From positions 1 to 64,000 of the forward strand of contig NZ_CP021109.1 of NCBI RefSeq assembly GCF_002119725.1: a stretch of 64,000 nucleotides of DNA. The letters run 5' to 3'. Source of the DNA: Bordetella genomosp. 9 (GTDB lineage Bacteria; Pseudomonadota; Gammaproteobacteria; Burkholderiales; Burkholderiaceae_B). This document shows positions 50,309 through 61,142 of this stretch, one piece after another. A program made the position numbers and the translations under genes. How positions within the stretch are numbered: position 1 is the stretch's first letter; each line of letters begins with the position of its first letter. Below the pieces are notes generated by a model. It made no database searches. It was not told the DNA's origin and saw only the letters and a program-made list of their open reading frames with translations.

Positions 50309-50336
50309 TCGCCCTTACTTACTCGCCCTTACTTAC
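50309..50336. repeat. 14-bp tandem duplication at the dsbA 3' end
   Basis: TCGCCCTTACTTAC occurs twice in tandem. The second copy includes the dsbA stop codon (50329). Looks like a slippage event. Confidence 0.8.
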
Positions 50337-50973
50337 CTTCGCGCGCCATGGGGATCAGTTTGTTGACTTCATCCAGCGCGCCCTGGTAGCTGTTGCCCGC
50401 CATCACCGGCGAGGTCAGATACTTGCCGCCCACCAGGAAGGACGGTGTGCCGTCGATATTGGCCTGCTTCGTCAATTGCGTGGCGCGCTCGGTTTGCGTC
50501 TGTACCGAGAACGAATCGAACGCGGATTCGAACTTGGCGCGGTCCACCCCTTGGGAAGCGGCCCAGTCGGCCATCGCGGCCTTGGTGAACAGTTGCTTGC
50601 GTTCCTGATGGATGGCGGTGAAAAACTTGGTGTGCAGGTCGGCGCGGTTCAATGTCTGCAGCGTGTAGTACATCTGTTGCAGCGGTTTCATAGCGGCGTT
50701 GAAGGCCACCGGCACCTGGACCAGCACGACGTCGGAAGGCGCCTTCTTGGCCCAGTCTTCGACCATCGGTTCCATCGCCGCGCAGTGCGGGCAGGTGTAG
50801 GCAAAGAACTCCACCACCTCGATCTTGCCGGGATGGTCATTGGGCAGCGGCGGGTTGACGGCTTGATAGGCCTGCGTGCCGGCCTGCGGGGCCTGTGCCT
50901 GGCTGGCGGGCGCGAACAGCAGGGTGGCAGCGAAGGTGGAGACCGCCAGCAGGCGGGTAAGCAGCGTGGTCAT
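50329..50973 (-). CDS. dsbA: Thiol:disulfide interchange protein DsbA
   Basis: 214 residues. Periplasmic oxidase that introduces disulfides. Signal peptide of about 26 residues ([21 protein letters not shown]). Active site C61-P-H-C64 in [13 protein letters not shown]. The cis-Pro region is [11 protein letters not shown]. It follows argS and the SPOR gene on the same strand. Confidence 0.95.
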   Translation of the reverse strand: MTTLLTRLLAVSTFAATLLFAPASQAQAPQAGTQAYQAVNPPLPNDHPGKIEVVEFFAYTCPHCAAMEPMVEDWAKKAPSDVVLVQVPVAFNAAMKPLQQMYYTLQTLNRADLHTKFFTAIHQERKQLFTKAAMADWAASQGVDRAKFESAFDSFSVQTQTERATQLTKQANIDGTPSFLVGGKYLTSPVMAGNSYQGALDEVNKLIPMAREGK

Positions 50974-51279
50974 ATCGTTTCCTGTGACGGAAGGGCCGGG
51001 GAATGGCCCGCCCCCGAAGCGCTGTCGCGCCTGCCCATCATGGCGGCGACGCTGGCGGACCGGCGGAGCCGGATCCGCGGCGCCTCCGGCCTGGGAACAG
51101 CCGTTTCATGCGGACGTCGGGTTGGGGCCATGGGCGGGTGGGAGTTTAACTTGTGGTGTGCTGGGTACCGCGCGCCTTGTCTGCATGGGGCCGCATCGGG
51201 CTGCCCCATGCGCGCATTCTTGCCGCGGCGGCCTGAGCAGACAGACCGTGGCGCACGGGATGAGTTCCGCACGCCGGCG
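50974..51279. other. 306-bp gap between dsbA and the SPOR-protein gene
   Basis: No gene is apparent. A CATGGGG ... CCCCATG inverted repeat lies at 51184-51210 with a GC-rich interior. I see no convincing promoter or terminator. Confidence 0.5.
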
Positions 51280-52023
51280 TCATTGGCGCACGACCGCCAC
51301 CTCGATTTTGTTTTCGCCCAGGCGGGTGCGGGCGCGGTTCATATCGTCCAGTCGCGCGAATGGGCCGACGCGTACGCGGTTGATGGGCTTGCCGTTAACT
51401 TCCGCCCGTTGGACCGCGACGGGCAGTCCGAGCAGGAGGATGCGCGCCTTGAGCGCTTCGGCCTCGTCCACGCCGCGGTAGGCGCCCGCCTGCAGGAAAT
51501 ATTTGCCATTGGCGTCCTTGGCGCCGTCCCTGGCGGCCGCCGTATTGGCGCTGGCGACCGTAGCCGCCGTCTTGGACGCCGGTTTGTCCGCGGCTTTCTC
51601 CGGGCTTTTTTCCGTCCTCTCGGGCCGTGGCGTTGCCACCGGCGGCGGCTCTGGCGTGGTCGGCAGGGTGGCGATAAGCGCGCCAAGGTCGTCCGGCCCT
51701 TGCGGGCCCGAAGGCGTGGCCGGCGCGGCGGGCTGGGCGCCGGGCACTGGAGCCGGCGGCGTGGCGGTGGGGCCGCTCGGCGCGTTGCCCGCGGCGCCGT
51801 CGCGTCCATACAGTCCCACATTGGGGTCGGGGGCGTTGCTCAGGTCGGGCAACGGGTTCTGGTCGGCGTGGCGTGAAGCGCGGTCGACGAAGGGAACCGG
51901 CGCCCGGGTCACGTAGAAAGCCACGGCGGCGGCGACGATCAGGCCGATCAAGAGCCCTGTGAGCATCCCGTACAGGGTGCCGCCGCGCTCCGACGATCGT
52001 TTGGCGGGTCTGCGTTTAGCCAT
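51280..52023 (-). CDS. SPOR-domain membrane protein (FtsN-like)
   Basis: 247 residues. A basic cytoplasmic start (MAKRRPAKRSSERGG), one membrane segment (GMLTGLLIGLIVAAAVAFYV), a long Pro/Ala-rich periplasmic linker, and a C-terminal SPOR domain (GKYFLQAGAYRGVDEAEAL ... RVRVGPFARLDD). The architecture resembles FtsN, which binds denuded peptidoglycan at the septum. It lies 6 bp after argS and should be cotranscribed. Confidence 0.88.
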   Translation of the reverse strand: MAKRRPAKRSSERGGTLYGMLTGLLIGLIVAAAVAFYVTRAPVPFVDRASRHADQNPLPDLSNAPDPNVGLYGRDGAAGNAPSGPTATPPAPVPGAQPAAPATPSGPQGPDDLGALIATLPTTPEPPPVATPRPERTEKSPEKAADKPASKTAATVASANTAAARDGAKDANGKYFLQAGAYRGVDEAEALKARILLLGLPVAVQRAEVNGKPINRVRVGPFARLDDMNRARTRLGENKIEVAVVRQ

Positions 52024-52029
52024 GGCGAC

Positions 52030-53715
52030 CTACATGCGTTGCGGGGCCGAAACGCCCAGCAGCGACAGTCCGTTGGCGATCACCTGCCGCGTCGCGGCGG
52101 CCAGCCGCAGGCGAGCGCGCTTGAGCGCGACGTCGTCGACCAGTACCCGCTCGGCGTTGTACCAGGCGTGGAAGTCGGCGGCGCAATCGCGCAGCCAGAA
52201 GGCCACGTGGTGCGGCGCGAGTTCCTGCGCGGCCAGTTGGATCACGTTGGGAAACTCCGCCAGACGCTGCATCAGCGCGAATTCCGATGGCGCCGTCAGC
52301 AAAGCGATGTCCGCCGCGGCAATGTCCTGCTCGCCTTCGCCGGATTGTCCCACCATGGAGCAGATCCGCGCGTGCGCGTACTGGATGTAGTAAACCGGGT
52401 TCTCGTCGCTCTGGGACAGGGCCAGATCGATGTCGAACACGAATTCGGTATCGGCGCGCCGTTGAATAAGGAAGTAACGCACCGCATCGCGTCCCACCCA
52501 GTCGATCAGATCGCGCATGGTGACGTAGCTCCCGGCGCGCTTGGAGATTTTCACCTCCTCGCCGCCCCGCATCACCTTGACCATCTTGTGCAGCACGTAC
52601 GCCGGATAGTCCTTGGGTATGCCCAGGTCCAGCGCCTGCAGGCCGGCGCGCACGCGCGCCACCGTGCCGTGGTGGTCGCTGCCCTGGATGTTCACCGCGC
52701 GATGGAAGCCGCGTTCCCATTTGTTGACGTGGTACGCCACGTCCGGCACGAAGTAGGTGTAGCCGCCCTCGCGCTTGCGCATGACCCGGTCCTTGTCGTC
52801 CCCGGTACCCAGTTCGGTGGTGCGCAGCCACAGCGCGCCGTCTTCCTCGTAGGTATGGCCGCTGGCCACCAGCTTCGCGACCGTCTGTTCCACCCGCCCG
52901 CTGGTGTAGAGCGAGCTTTCCAGGAAGAAGTTGTCAAAAGACAGGTCGAAGGCCTGCAGGTCGCGGTCCTGTTCGCGCCGCAGGTAGGCCACGGCGAAAC
53001 GGCGGATGTCTTCCAGGTTGTCGACGTCGCCGGTCGCGACCGTTTCCTCGCCGTCGGCGGCGCGCACGGCCGCGCGCGACATGAAGTCCTTGGCGATGTC
53101 GACGATGTATTCGCCCTTGTATCCGTCTTCCGGATAGTCCGGCGAATCGGGGCCGATGCCGCGGGCGCGCGCCTGCACGCTCACGGCAAGATTGTGGATT
53201 TGGTTGCCGGCGTCGTTGTAATAGAACTCGCGCGTGACGTCGTAGCCGTTGGCGTCGAACAGGCGGCAGATGGCGTCGCCCAGCGCCGCCTGGCGGGCGT
53301 GGCCCACGTGCAGGGGGCCTGTAGGATTGGCGGACACGAACTCGACCAGCACCTTCTCGCCGTTGCGGGCGGCGCGGCCGAAGGCGGAGCCCTGTGCGGC
53401 GATCGCCGCAAGAACGGCTTGCCGGGCGGCGGGCGTGATGCGGATGTTGATGAAACCCGGTCCCGCCACTTCCGCTGCCTGCACCAGATCCCGCGCACGC
53501 GCATCGGCGGTCAGGGCGTCGACGATGGCTTGCGCCAGCTCGCGGGGATTGCGTTTGGCGGCCTTGGCGACCTGCATGGCGACGTTGGTCGCGACGTCGC
53601 CATGGGCGGCGACTTTGGGGCGCTCGAGCTGAATCGTCGGACGGGCATCGGGCAGCAGCGTGCCGACCGCGCTTTGCAAAAGGGAAACCAGCAGTTGTTG
53701 TTGCTCGGGGAGCAT
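52030..53715 (-). CDS. argS: Arginyl-tRNA synthetase
   Basis: 561 residues. Charges tRNA(Arg). HIGH-like motif [19 protein letters not shown], a [15 protein letters not shown] segment in the KMSKS position and the C-terminal DALR-type domain. ATG 53715 gives the family start [13 protein letters not shown]; a longer reading to 53976 is not supported. First of argS-SPOR-dsbA. Confidence 0.95.
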   Translation of the reverse strand: MLPEQQQLLVSLLQSAVGTLLPDARPTIQLERPKVAAHGDVATNVAMQVAKAAKRNPRELAQAIVDALTADARARDLVQAAEVAGPGFINIRITPAARQAVLAAIAAQGSAFGRAARNGEKVLVEFVSANPTGPLHVGHARQAALGDAICRLFDANGYDVTREFYYNDAGNQIHNLAVSVQARARGIGPDSPDYPEDGYKGEYIVDIAKDFMSRAAVRAADGEETVATGDVDNLEDIRRFAVAYLRREQDRDLQAFDLSFDNFFLESSLYTSGRVEQTVAKLVASGHTYEEDGALWLRTTELGTGDDKDRVMRKREGGYTYFVPDVAYHVNKWERGFHRAVNIQGSDHHGTVARVRAGLQALDLGIPKDYPAYVLHKMVKVMRGGEEVKISKRAGSYVTMRDLIDWVGRDAVRYFLIQRRADTEFVFDIDLALSQSDENPVYYIQYAHARICSMVGQSGEGEQDIAAADIALLTAPSEFALMQRLAEFPNVIQLAAQELAPHHVAFWLRDCAADFHAWYNAERVLVDDVALKRARLRLAAATRQVIANGLSLLGVSAPQRM

Positions 53716-53827
53716 GAGAACTCGGAAAAAGACGGGAAAACAGGGGGCGGGACGCAATGGCCCGGATGCTGGGATGATAACGTGATTTGCCGTCCGGCCG
53801 CCCCGTCGCGGCCGCCTGCCGCGGGAC

Positions 53828-56800
53828 TCAGGGCGCCGCTTGGAGCCCCAGCGTGTCGCGCAGCCAACCCCGGTAGCCGTCCATATCCACCGTTGCAACG
53901 TCCTCGGTTGACGACCACGTCCAGTTGTCCACGCGCCGGATGAAGGCCTCGACCTCGATCCGCGCGCGCTCGCCATAGTCGGAATGTTCGCCTTGCGCCT
54001 CGAGCAGCGTGTCGCCGTCGCCGTCGAGTACCGGGCGGTCCGTGCCGGCCAGACGGTTCACGCGGAACCGGTGGTCGTGCAGGATCGGGTTGTCCACACG
54101 CCGGTAAGGCGCGGGTGGCCCATGAAAGGGCGCGCCGGCGCGGTGCGCCTGCTTCAGCATCCACGCAAGGGCGACGTCGGACAGGTCGCCGCCGGGGCGC
54201 CCGCTTTCAATGTCCGCGGGTTCGCGCAGATAGCCGCCGCCGATGTCGCCGTGCGCGCCGATGAACGGGGCGGTGATCGTGTTCGCCGCGCCGTCCGGGA
54301 TGGCGCTCAGCGGGAATAGCGTGCGCCGCTCGTGCAGGGCGACGGCATGCGCGACCCAGCGCCATTCCGCGGCCACGCCAAGGTCGTAGGCCTCGTTGTC
54401 GGCGCCAAGTATGCCGAACTGCGCCACCGCATCGAACAGTCCGATGAAACGCAGGTCGGCGCACGCCGTTACGGCGCCCAGCGCGCGGTCCCACGTCCAG
54501 AAGCGGCCGCCGCGATGCCGTCCCGCGATCAGGTTGCCGAAGTGCAGCGCCAGGGCCGCGCCGCGCGAGTAGCCCAGCAGGTCGATGGCGACCTGGCCGC
54601 CGTGACCGGCTGCCGCGATTTCGCGCAGCAGGGTCCGCCACTGCGCGTGCACGATGTCCGGGGCGGATCCCGCGGTGGCGGCGTCCAGCGAGCGCGGCGA
54701 TGCAAAGCCCGGGCCGCGATGGTAGTGCGCCGGGCCGCCGGCATAGCCGCGGCTCATCACCCAGACATTGCCGCGAGCGGCCTCGTCGTGGTTGGTCCCA
54801 TCGAAGGCGAACAGCAACAGGCCCAGCGGATCGATGTGGCGGCGCGGCTGCTGATCGGCATAGCCGTAGACCTGGGTATCGGGCATCGGCCCCGCCGGAT
54901 CGGGCTGCAGGTAGTGCCCCGCATGCGGGTCGTAGGTCCGCAAGTAGTTGTCGTGCCAGCCGGTCGCCGCGTCGTACACATGTCCCGGTTGGCGCAACGG
55001 CATGGAAAGGTCGCCTTCAATGGCGACCTCCGCGCCCGCGGGCGACCAAAGCGCGCGCCAGCGCACGCGGCGCTGCGCATCGGTGATGGCATGCGGGACG
55101 CCGATGGCGTCGGCGTGCACGGCGTAGAAGGCAGGAACGGGCGCGCGTGCGGGCATGGGCGCGAGCGGATGAGACGCCGCATATTCGATCAGCGCCACCG
55201 GGACCCATCCGGCATACACGTAGCGCTGCGTCACGCCCATGCGGCCCTTCGATCCGGGCCGCGCCACCGCGGCCAGGCGGTTGGCCGCATACAGGTAATC
55301 CGTCGTGCCGGCGGCCGCGCCTTCTTTCCCATGGCGGCGAATCCGTTCGCCATAGGCGTTGTGCACATACTCCGCCACGATGGCGCCCGCCCGCCGCACA
55401 GTGCTCAGGCGGCGATCCGCTCCATGGGCCATTTGCGCCCCGTCGTGCGCGATTGGCAGCCCACTGGCGTCGCGCACCGGCCGCGGCCGCCATGTCCGCG
55501 CGCCGGCCTGGACCGCCATGGCGTCGCCCGCCGGATGCCAGGCGTGCCGCCATTGCGTCCCGCCAGCCCGCTGCCCCGGTCGCGTCGAGAGCGAGGTCGC
55601 CGCCATGCGGCCTTGCGCGTCATAGAGATGATCGAAACGTGCGCGCCAATCGCCGATCCGCAGACGCTCGCTGGCAATGCGCCCCGCGCCGTCGTAGCGC
55701 AGCCGCTGCGCGAACACCGGGTCCGCATCGGGCGAAGCGGGATCGTCGACTGCCAGCGCCGCGATGCCGTCGCGGGACAACGCCCCACGCGCACGCAGTC
55801 CGTTGCCGTACAGATAGCCCCCGTCCGCAGCGGATTGCAAAAGCGTTCGCTTGTGCACGCCGTTTTCCCACGCAATGCGCGAGATGCGTCCCGCCGCGTC
55901 GTAGGCATAAATCAGGCTGCCGCCTTCGGGCAGTTCATGGCGCACCAGCCGGCCCCGTTCATCCCACCGGAAGGACTCGCGATACGCATACGCCGGGTTG
56001 CGCCCCTTGATCGCCGGTCGGCGCACAATCCGCGATATGAGCTGTCCCTTGCGGTCGTGGCGGCGCGTTTCGCTTTCGTGGGGATGGTCCACGCGTACGG
56101 GCCGCGCGCCGCGCCATGCGATGACCGTGCGCAGTGCGGCGGCCGCGGACTGCGCGATGACCTCTACCAGCCGGCCCTCCCGGTCGTACGTGTAGCGCCA
56201 GACGTCCCCGTTGGCATAACGGCGCTCGGCGATGCGTCCGGCGGCATCGCGGCGGCGCGTTTCCGTTCCGGTGTGGTTGGACGTCCATCCGCTGGAGCGG
56301 CCCTGCGCATCGAAGGCCAGGGCCAGACCCGGCCATCCCGATGCCGCGGCCTGCAAAGCCTTCAAACGGCCGTGGCCGTCCCGCGCCAGGCGCAGGCCGT
56401 CGAGCCGCGTGAGCCGGCCGGCATCGTCGTAGTCCGCGCGCAGGCCCGCTGCGGGACATCCCGCGCACCCGGCGCCTTCCACGGCGATCAGGACCGCGCG
56501 CCCGTTGTGAAGACGGGTATGGAAATCTGTGGTCGAGCCGTCAGCGCCGCGCACGCGCGTGAGTCCGGCGTGGCCGCGCTCACGGGGTTCGGCGATGTAG
56601 CCGATCTCCACCCTGTCGCGCGGCGATTCCGGCGGGCCGTGCACCGACAGCACTGCACGGCCGCGCGCGTCGTAGGCCCAGCTATGGGTGCGCAGCGAAG
56701 GCCCCCCGGGACGAGGACGCCACGCGATGCCCGTCAGGCGGTAGGCGTCGCCGCCTTGCAAGGCCGTTTCGTAGACATACTCCCTGAGCCAGCCTGCGGG

Positions 56801-57652
56801 GTGTTGGACGGCGAGCAGGCGGAATGCGGGCCGCCCGGATTGCGAGGCGTGATGGGGAGCATCGTGCTGGTAGGCATAGCTGCCTGCCGGCGTATCGATA
56901 CGGGAGATCCGGATGCCGGCCGATCCCGATGCATAGGTGAACCGAAGGCTGCGGCCATGCGTATCGGCGACTTCCAGGATGCGGCCCGCCATGGCGCCGT
57001 GTCCGCCATCGCGAGCAATGCGTACCGACTTCCCATCCGGGTCCTCGATGCGCACCAGGCGGCCGGCCGCGTCGAAGGTCAGCATGCGCCCGTTGGGCCA
57101 CCGCCACTGCCATCCGTGCCCGAGCGTGCGTAGCGCACCGGCGTGCGGCGGTATCGCCACGCAGGTGTCTCCGTCGCCGCAACGGAAATCGACGCGGCTG
57201 CCGTCGGCCTGCGCGATCTGGATCCGGCCCTGCATCGCTTGCGCGTGCAGCCGCGTGTCATAGGAAAGGGTCCAACCGCGGCCCAGTACGCCGGCACGGG
57301 GATCCTGTGCGTTGTAGTGGCGCACGATTTCCAGGCCCACGCCCGCATCCATCGCGGGCAGGTCGACTTCGCGCTGGTATTTGTTTCCGGTGACCAGATG
57401 AACCGGATTGCCGGCGCCCAGGCTGAGCGCCGGGCCGGGCGCGCCCATCGCGGCGGTATCGCCAACGGGACAGGGCTGCCCCAGCCGCGATGCGGTGCAC
57501 ACGCCTTCGCCGGCGCGGCCGCTGGATTGGCTTCCCCAAGCGGGACCAACCCAAGCGACGATCGCCGCCGCCATGCCGCATCGCAATGTTTGCTTCAACC
57601 GAGTTTCCGCCCGCACGTGTTGCCGCTCCGCGGACGCCCGGCACACGCCCAT
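53828..57652 (-). CDS. RHS-repeat protein with C-terminal DUF2235/Tle1-like lipase domain
   Basis: 1274 residues. N-terminal hydrophobic stretch ([14 protein letters not shown], about 27-40) may be a signal peptide. The RHS opening [13 protein letters not shown] lies near 82-94; many YD repeats (e.g. YDAQGRM, YDAAGRI) fill 100-900, ending in a core motif DPLGL near 944. The C-terminal toxin-like domain starts FDGTNHDEA (950). A lipase elbow GYSRG has S1029, and HGD at 1134-1136 matches the DUF2235/Tle1 type. No PAAR or VgrG segment is visible. There is no adjacent immunity gene: argS is 112 bp downstream and the upstream gene is divergent. Confidence 0.85.
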   Translation of the reverse strand: MGVCRASAERQHVRAETRLKQTLRCGMAAAIVAWVGPAWGSQSSGRAGEGVCTASRLGQPCPVGDTAAMGAPGPALSLGAGNPVHLVTGNKYQREVDLPAMDAGVGLEIVRHYNAQDPRAGVLGRGWTLSYDTRLHAQAMQGRIQIAQADGSRVDFRCGDGDTCVAIPPHAGALRTLGHGWQWRWPNGRMLTFDAAGRLVRIEDPDGKSVRIARDGGHGAMAGRILEVADTHGRSLRFTYASGSAGIRISRIDTPAGSYAYQHDAPHHASQSGRPAFRLLAVQHPAGWLREYVYETALQGGDAYRLTGIAWRPRPGGPSLRTHSWAYDARGRAVLSVHGPPESPRDRVEIGYIAEPRERGHAGLTRVRGADGSTTDFHTRLHNGRAVLIAVEGAGCAGCPAAGLRADYDDAGRLTRLDGLRLARDGHGRLKALQAAASGWPGLALAFDAQGRSSGWTSNHTGTETRRRDAAGRIAERRYANGDVWRYTYDREGRLVEVIAQSAAAALRTVIAWRGARPVRVDHPHESETRRHDRKGQLISRIVRRPAIKGRNPAYAYRESFRWDERGRLVRHELPEGGSLIYAYDAAGRISRIAWENGVHKRTLLQSAADGGYLYGNGLRARGALSRDGIAALAVDDPASPDADPVFAQRLRYDGAGRIASERLRIGDWRARFDHLYDAQGRMAATSLSTRPGQRAGGTQWRHAWHPAGDAMAVQAGARTWRPRPVRDASGLPIAHDGAQMAHGADRRLSTVRRAGAIVAEYVHNAYGERIRRHGKEGAAAGTTDYLYAANRLAAVARPGSKGRMGVTQRYVYAGWVPVALIEYAASHPLAPMPARAPVPAFYAVHADAIGVPHAITDAQRRVRWRALWSPAGAEVAIEGDLSMPLRQPGHVYDAATGWHDNYLRTYDPHAGHYLQPDPAGPMPDTQVYGYADQQPRRHIDPLGLLLFAFDGTNHDEAARGNVWVMSRGYAGGPAHYHRGPGFASPRSLDAATAGSAPDIVHAQWRTLLREIAAAGHGGQVAIDLLGYSRGAALALHFGNLIAGRHRGGRFWTWDRALGAVTACADLRFIGLFDAVAQFGILGADNEAYDLGVAAEWRWVAHAVALHERRTLFPLSAIPDGAANTITAPFIGAHGDIGGGYLREPADIESGRPGGDLSDVALAWMLKQAHRAGAPFHGPPAPYRRVDNPILHDHRFRVNRLAGTDRPVLDGDGDTLLEAQGEHSDYGERARIEVEAFIRRVDNWTWSSTEDVATVDMDGYRGWLRDTLGLQAAP

Positions 57653-57749
57653 GCGCGGCTCGCCGTCCTGGCGCTATCGTGCGATTGGCAGTATTGCGGC
57701 GTTGGGGTAGTGTATGAATCCGTCTCTAGTGGAAGACCCGGGTATCACC

Positions 57750-58094
57750 ATGCTTATCTCGTTTCGTTCGAAAGCCGGCGCCGAAGTCCTGATGCTTTCC
57801 GATCATGCCGCCCCCTTGCTGCGCGCCGCCGGCAAGGTCCTTCCCGACAAATTTCCGGATCGCGGCGTCTTCACGCCCGAGCAGCTGCCCCAGGCCATTG
57901 CGGGTATCGAAAAAGCGGTGGCCCTGGCACCGCACCATCCCGAAGACCAGGACGCGGATCCCGACGCGCCGCCGGTGCATCCGATGGCGCGACCCGTGGG
58001 GTTGCAGCAGCGCGCCTACCCGTTGTTGGATTTGATGAAAAAGGCCCAAACGAAGGGCGTCAACGTCACCTGGGAGTCGGCGTCGTCCTGGTAA
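57750..58094 (+). CDS. DUF1840 family protein
   Basis: About 114 residues. MLISFRSKAGAEVLMLSDHAAPLL opening and the QRAYPLLDLMKKAQTKGVNVTWE end are typical of DUF1840, small betaproteobacterial proteins of unknown function. ATG 57750 gives the family start; a longer start at 57714 is less likely. Confidence 0.85.
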   Translation: MLISFRSKAGAEVLMLSDHAAPLLRAAGKVLPDKFPDRGVFTPEQLPQAIAGIEKAVALAPHHPEDQDADPDAPPVHPMARPVGLQQRAYPLLDLMKKAQTKGVNVTWESASSW

Positions 58095-58195
58095 GCCAAC
58101 GCGCCAGCGGCTGACGCGCCATCCGCAACGTCGACCGCACCGGAACCCGCCTTGCCCGCCGCGGCTTCGGCACGTATCGCCCACAAGGAACCCGC

Positions 58196-58513
58196 ATGCG
58201 ATCAGACGTTTCCATCCTCTACGATGCCCGCCGCGCCATCCATCTCGTGACTCAGGTGGAGCCCGGTCCCGAAGGCGCCGCGCGGGCCCGCGAATGGTTC
58301 GATGAGAAGTGGGATGCCTTCGGCTGCGAGCCCTTGCGGCCGAGCGGCAAGGTTCTGCTGCTCGACAAGATCCTGGGCGTGGCGGACGCGCTGGGCTACG
58401 ACTTGCTCGCCGCCGACACGGCGCGCGCCCAGGAGTTCGCGCATCATGCCGCGCTGGCGCTGGGTACGCCACGCATCACGATAGACCTGCAGGGCTTGAC
58501 GGTCGGCTACTGA
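58196..58513 (+). CDS. Conserved hypothetical protein, 105 residues
   Basis: Not recognised. A soluble alpha/beta-looking protein without membrane segments or known motifs (GKVLLLDKILGVADALGYDLLA). AAGGAA precedes the ATG. It overlaps the end of the convergent amidase gene by 7 bp. It lies 101 bp after the DUF1840 gene and may be transcribed with it. Confidence 0.7.
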   Translation: MRSDVSILYDARRAIHLVTQVEPGPEGAARAREWFDEKWDAFGCEPLRPSGKVLLLDKILGVADALGYDLLAADTARAQEFAHHAALALGTPRITIDLQGLTVGY

Positions 58514-59799
58514 GGGGACGGCCGCAAGCGGGCATGCATCCACTTGGCAATGCAGAGCAGGCGGTGGTCTTCGCCCTTGCGCGCCACGATTTGCACGCCG
58601 ACCGGCAACCCGTGCGGGCCCGTGGCGAAGGGCAGATGGATGCAAGGCAGCCCGAACATGGTCCACACGCGCCCGAACAGCGGGTCGCCCGTACCCAGGT
58701 CCGCAAAAGGCGCCTCGCCCGCCGCGCTGGGCGTCAGCAGGACGTCGAAGCGTTCGAACCAGTTGGCCACGCGGGCATACATGTCCGCGGCCCGGCGCAG
58801 GTTTGCCTGATGGCGGTCGGGGGCGATCCGGTCCCCGCCTTCCAGCAAGGCAAGCAGGTCGGGGCTGAGCTGGCTGGCGTATTGATCCCGCTCTACGGCC
58901 AGCGAGCGGCTCGTTTCGAACGCCATGATGTCGGACTGCAATTGCACCAGGGAGCAGCATTCAGGAGGCAGGTCCACTTCCTGAACCACAGCGCGCGAGC
59001 GGGCCAGGGTTTCCGCGGCCTGGGTCACGGCATCGCGCGTTTCCGGAAGGGTGTGGCGCCATTGATGGGTGCGGTAGATCCCCACCCGGGGCGGGCCATC
59101 GTAGTCGAGCCGGCGCAATTCCGGTTTATCCATCAGCACCGATGCCACCAGTGCCGCGTCCTCCACCGTGCGGGTAAAGCAGCCGACTGTGTCGAGCGAT
59201 GGCGCCAGCGCCTTGATGCCATCGCGCGGAATGGCGCCGAAGGTGGGCTTGAAGCCGACCACCCCGCAATACGCCGCCGGGCGGATGACCGAGGCGGCAG
59301 TCTGTGTGCCGAGCGCGAAGGGCACCATATTGTCGGCCACGGCGGCAGCCGACCCGCTGGATGAGCCGCCCGGCGTATAGGCCGGGTTGTGCGGGTTGCG
59401 CGTGAGCGGCGCCTTGAACGTGGCGAATTCCGTGGTCACCGTCTTGCCGGCCACGAGGGCGCCGGCCGCCCGGCAGCGCGCGACCGCCGTGGCGTCGGTT
59501 TGCGGCCGGTGATCCTGATAGATGGGTGAACCATAGGTGGTGGGAAAGTCGCGCGTATCGAACAGGTCCTTTACACCGAAAGGCAACCCGTGCAGCGGTC
59601 CGGCGATCGGCCCTTCATCCAGCTCCTGGGCATGGGCGAGGGCGGCATCCTTGTCCAGCGCGGCCCATGCGTGCACGGCGTCTTCGCGTTGTTCGATGCG
59701 GGCGAAGCAGGCGCGCATCAATTGCACCGCCGTCAGCTCGCGGCGCTGCAGCATGCGGACGGCATCGACGGCCGACAAACGATTCAACTCCATAACCAT
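58507..59799 (-). CDS. Amidase signature-family hydrolase
   Basis: 430 residues. Ser-cisSer-Lys amidase. The Lys is in GKTVTTEFA; the Gly/Ser-rich TPGGSSSGSAAAVA carries the cis-Ser; the nucleophile Ser is in TAASVIRPA where most relatives have GGSIR. Hydrolyses an amide or ester; substrate unknown. Start 59799 or 59793. Confidence 0.88.
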   Translation of the reverse strand: MVMELNRLSAVDAVRMLQRRELTAVQLMRACFARIEQREDAVHAWAALDKDAALAHAQELDEGPIAGPLHGLPFGVKDLFDTRDFPTTYGSPIYQDHRPQTDATAVARCRAAGALVAGKTVTTEFATFKAPLTRNPHNPAYTPGGSSSGSAAAVADNMVPFALGTQTAASVIRPAAYCGVVGFKPTFGAIPRDGIKALAPSLDTVGCFTRTVEDAALVASVLMDKPELRRLDYDGPPRVGIYRTHQWRHTLPETRDAVTQAAETLARSRAVVQEVDLPPECCSLVQLQSDIMAFETSRSLAVERDQYASQLSPDLLALLEGGDRIAPDRHQANLRRAADMYARVANWFERFDVLLTPSAAGEAPFADLGTGDPLFGRVWTMFGLPCIHLPFATGPHGLPVGVQIVARKGEDHRLLCIAKWMHARLRPSPQ

Positions 59800-60069
59800 T
59801 CCGAAGATCCCTGCCGGACCGCCTCGTATTCAGCGCCTGTGAACAGCGCTGGACGCGGTCTCACGCGTTGTGGCGGCCCCGGCCCGCATGGCGGCGGGGC
59901 ACGCAGCAACTATTGTGCCAGTCCGTGCGCGCAGGCCAATCGGTGTATTCCCCCAAAGGCCGCGGCGCGAACGCCTGCGCCCATCCCCGATTGCGCCGAC
60001 TGAACGGCGCGCCGGGGCCGCGCGTACTGCAATAAGGCTGTCATGTCCGGCGCCTAAAGTGGGCCGCCT

Positions 60070-61131
60070 GTGAAAACGATTTCAGCCGATACCGAGACCG
60101 CAGCCGTGGCCAACAAGTCCTTGCACCGGCCTTCCATTCTGGACATCGCACGTGACGCGGGTGTGTCACCTGCCACCGTATCGCGGGCCTTCAACAGGCC
60201 GGCGCTGCTGCGTCCCGATACGTTGCGCCGCATCGAGGCCGTGGCCCGGGAGCATGGTTTCCGGCCCAATCGTGTTGGCAGCAGCCTGCGGTCGGGCAGC
60301 ACCCGGACACTCGGCATGGCCTTGCCGACCCTCTGCAATCCCGTTTTCGCGGAATGCTTCGAGGGGGCGGAGGCGTGGGCGCATGCCAACGGCTACAGCA
60401 TCATGGTGACCACGACGGGCTACGACCTCGCACGCGAGGCGGACGCCGTACGCAGCCTGATCGATCATCAGGTGGAGGGGCTGATGTTGACCGTCGCGAA
60501 CGCCGCGCGCAGCGCAACGCTACGGCAACTGGGCGAGAGCGGCCTGCCCTACGTCCTGGTCTATAACGAGTCGCCTTCCCATCCCTTCGTATCGGTGGAC
60601 AACACGGCGGCGGCACGCGACATGGTGCGTTGGCTGGCCAGCCAGGGACACAGCAGGGTCGCCTTGGTGACCGGGCCGCTATCGGGCTCGGACCGCGCGC
60701 GCCGGCGGCTGCAAGGCGCCAGGGCCTGCGCGCGTGAGCTGGGGCTGCCCGAGCCGGAGCATCTGACCATGCCGTCGCATACGGCCGCCGACGGCGCACT
60801 GCTGCGCGCCGCCGTGTCCCGGGGTTCCCCGCCCACCGCCCTGTTTTGCTCGAACGACCTGCTGGCCGCATCCGTGATTGCGCAACTGCGCGGTTTCGGC
60901 ATGCGTGTGCCGGATGACGTGTCCGTGTGCGGCTTCGATGGCATGCACTTCGCGTCGCTCATGCAGCCGCCGCTGACCACGGTCGAGCAGCCCAGCCGCG
61001 AGATCGGCGCGCGCGCCTGCGCCCAGCTGCTGGCGCGCCTGGCCGGAGATGCCGCGGCGTCGCTGCGCCTGCCGCACCAATTGATCACCGGCCGCACTGT
61101 CGCGGCCCCACCTTCCCGTTCTTCCGCATAA
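60070..61131 (+). CDS. LacI-family transcriptional regulator
   Basis: 353 residues. Helix-turn-helix SILDIARDAGVSPATVSRAFNRPALLRP then periplasmic-binding-like effector domain (SGLPYVLVYNESPSHPFVSVDNTAAARDMV). It lies 11 bp upstream of an ABC importer, likely its target. A GTG at 60070 is used here; a second GTG at 60106 is possible. A LacI-type palindrome overlaps the first GTG. Confidence 0.88.
   Translation: MKTISADTETAAVANKSLHRPSILDIARDAGVSPATVSRAFNRPALLRPDTLRRIEAVAREHGFRPNRVGSSLRSGSTRTLGMALPTLCNPVFAECFEGAEAWAHANGYSIMVTTTGYDLAREADAVRSLIDHQVEGLMLTVANAARSATLRQLGESGLPYVLVYNESPSHPFVSVDNTAAARDMVRWLASQGHSRVALVTGPLSGSDRARRRLQGARACARELGLPEPEHLTMPSHTAADGALLRAAVSRGSPPTALFCSNDLLAASVIAQLRGFGMRVPDDVSVCGFDGMHFASLMQPPLTTVEQPSREIGARACAQLLARLAGDAAASLRLPHQLITGRTVAAPPSRSSA
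60071..60084. promoter_or_regulatory. LacI-type operator overlapping the regulator start codon
   Basis: TGAAAACGATTTCA matches the general LacI-family pattern TGnAAnCGnTTnCA. It covers the 5' end of the coding frame if translation starts at 60070. Probably an autoregulatory site. Confidence 0.6.
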
Positions 61132-61142
61132 GGAAAGCTGAA

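Noticed and set aside
52039-53943. A 634-codon plus-strand frame across argS
   Set aside because: Antisense shadow; argS has HIGH and KMSKS-like motifs on the minus strand.
54332-57133. A 933-codon open frame antisense to the RHS gene
   Set aside because: Shadow of the RHS codons; the minus-strand product has clear RHS repeats and a lipase domain.
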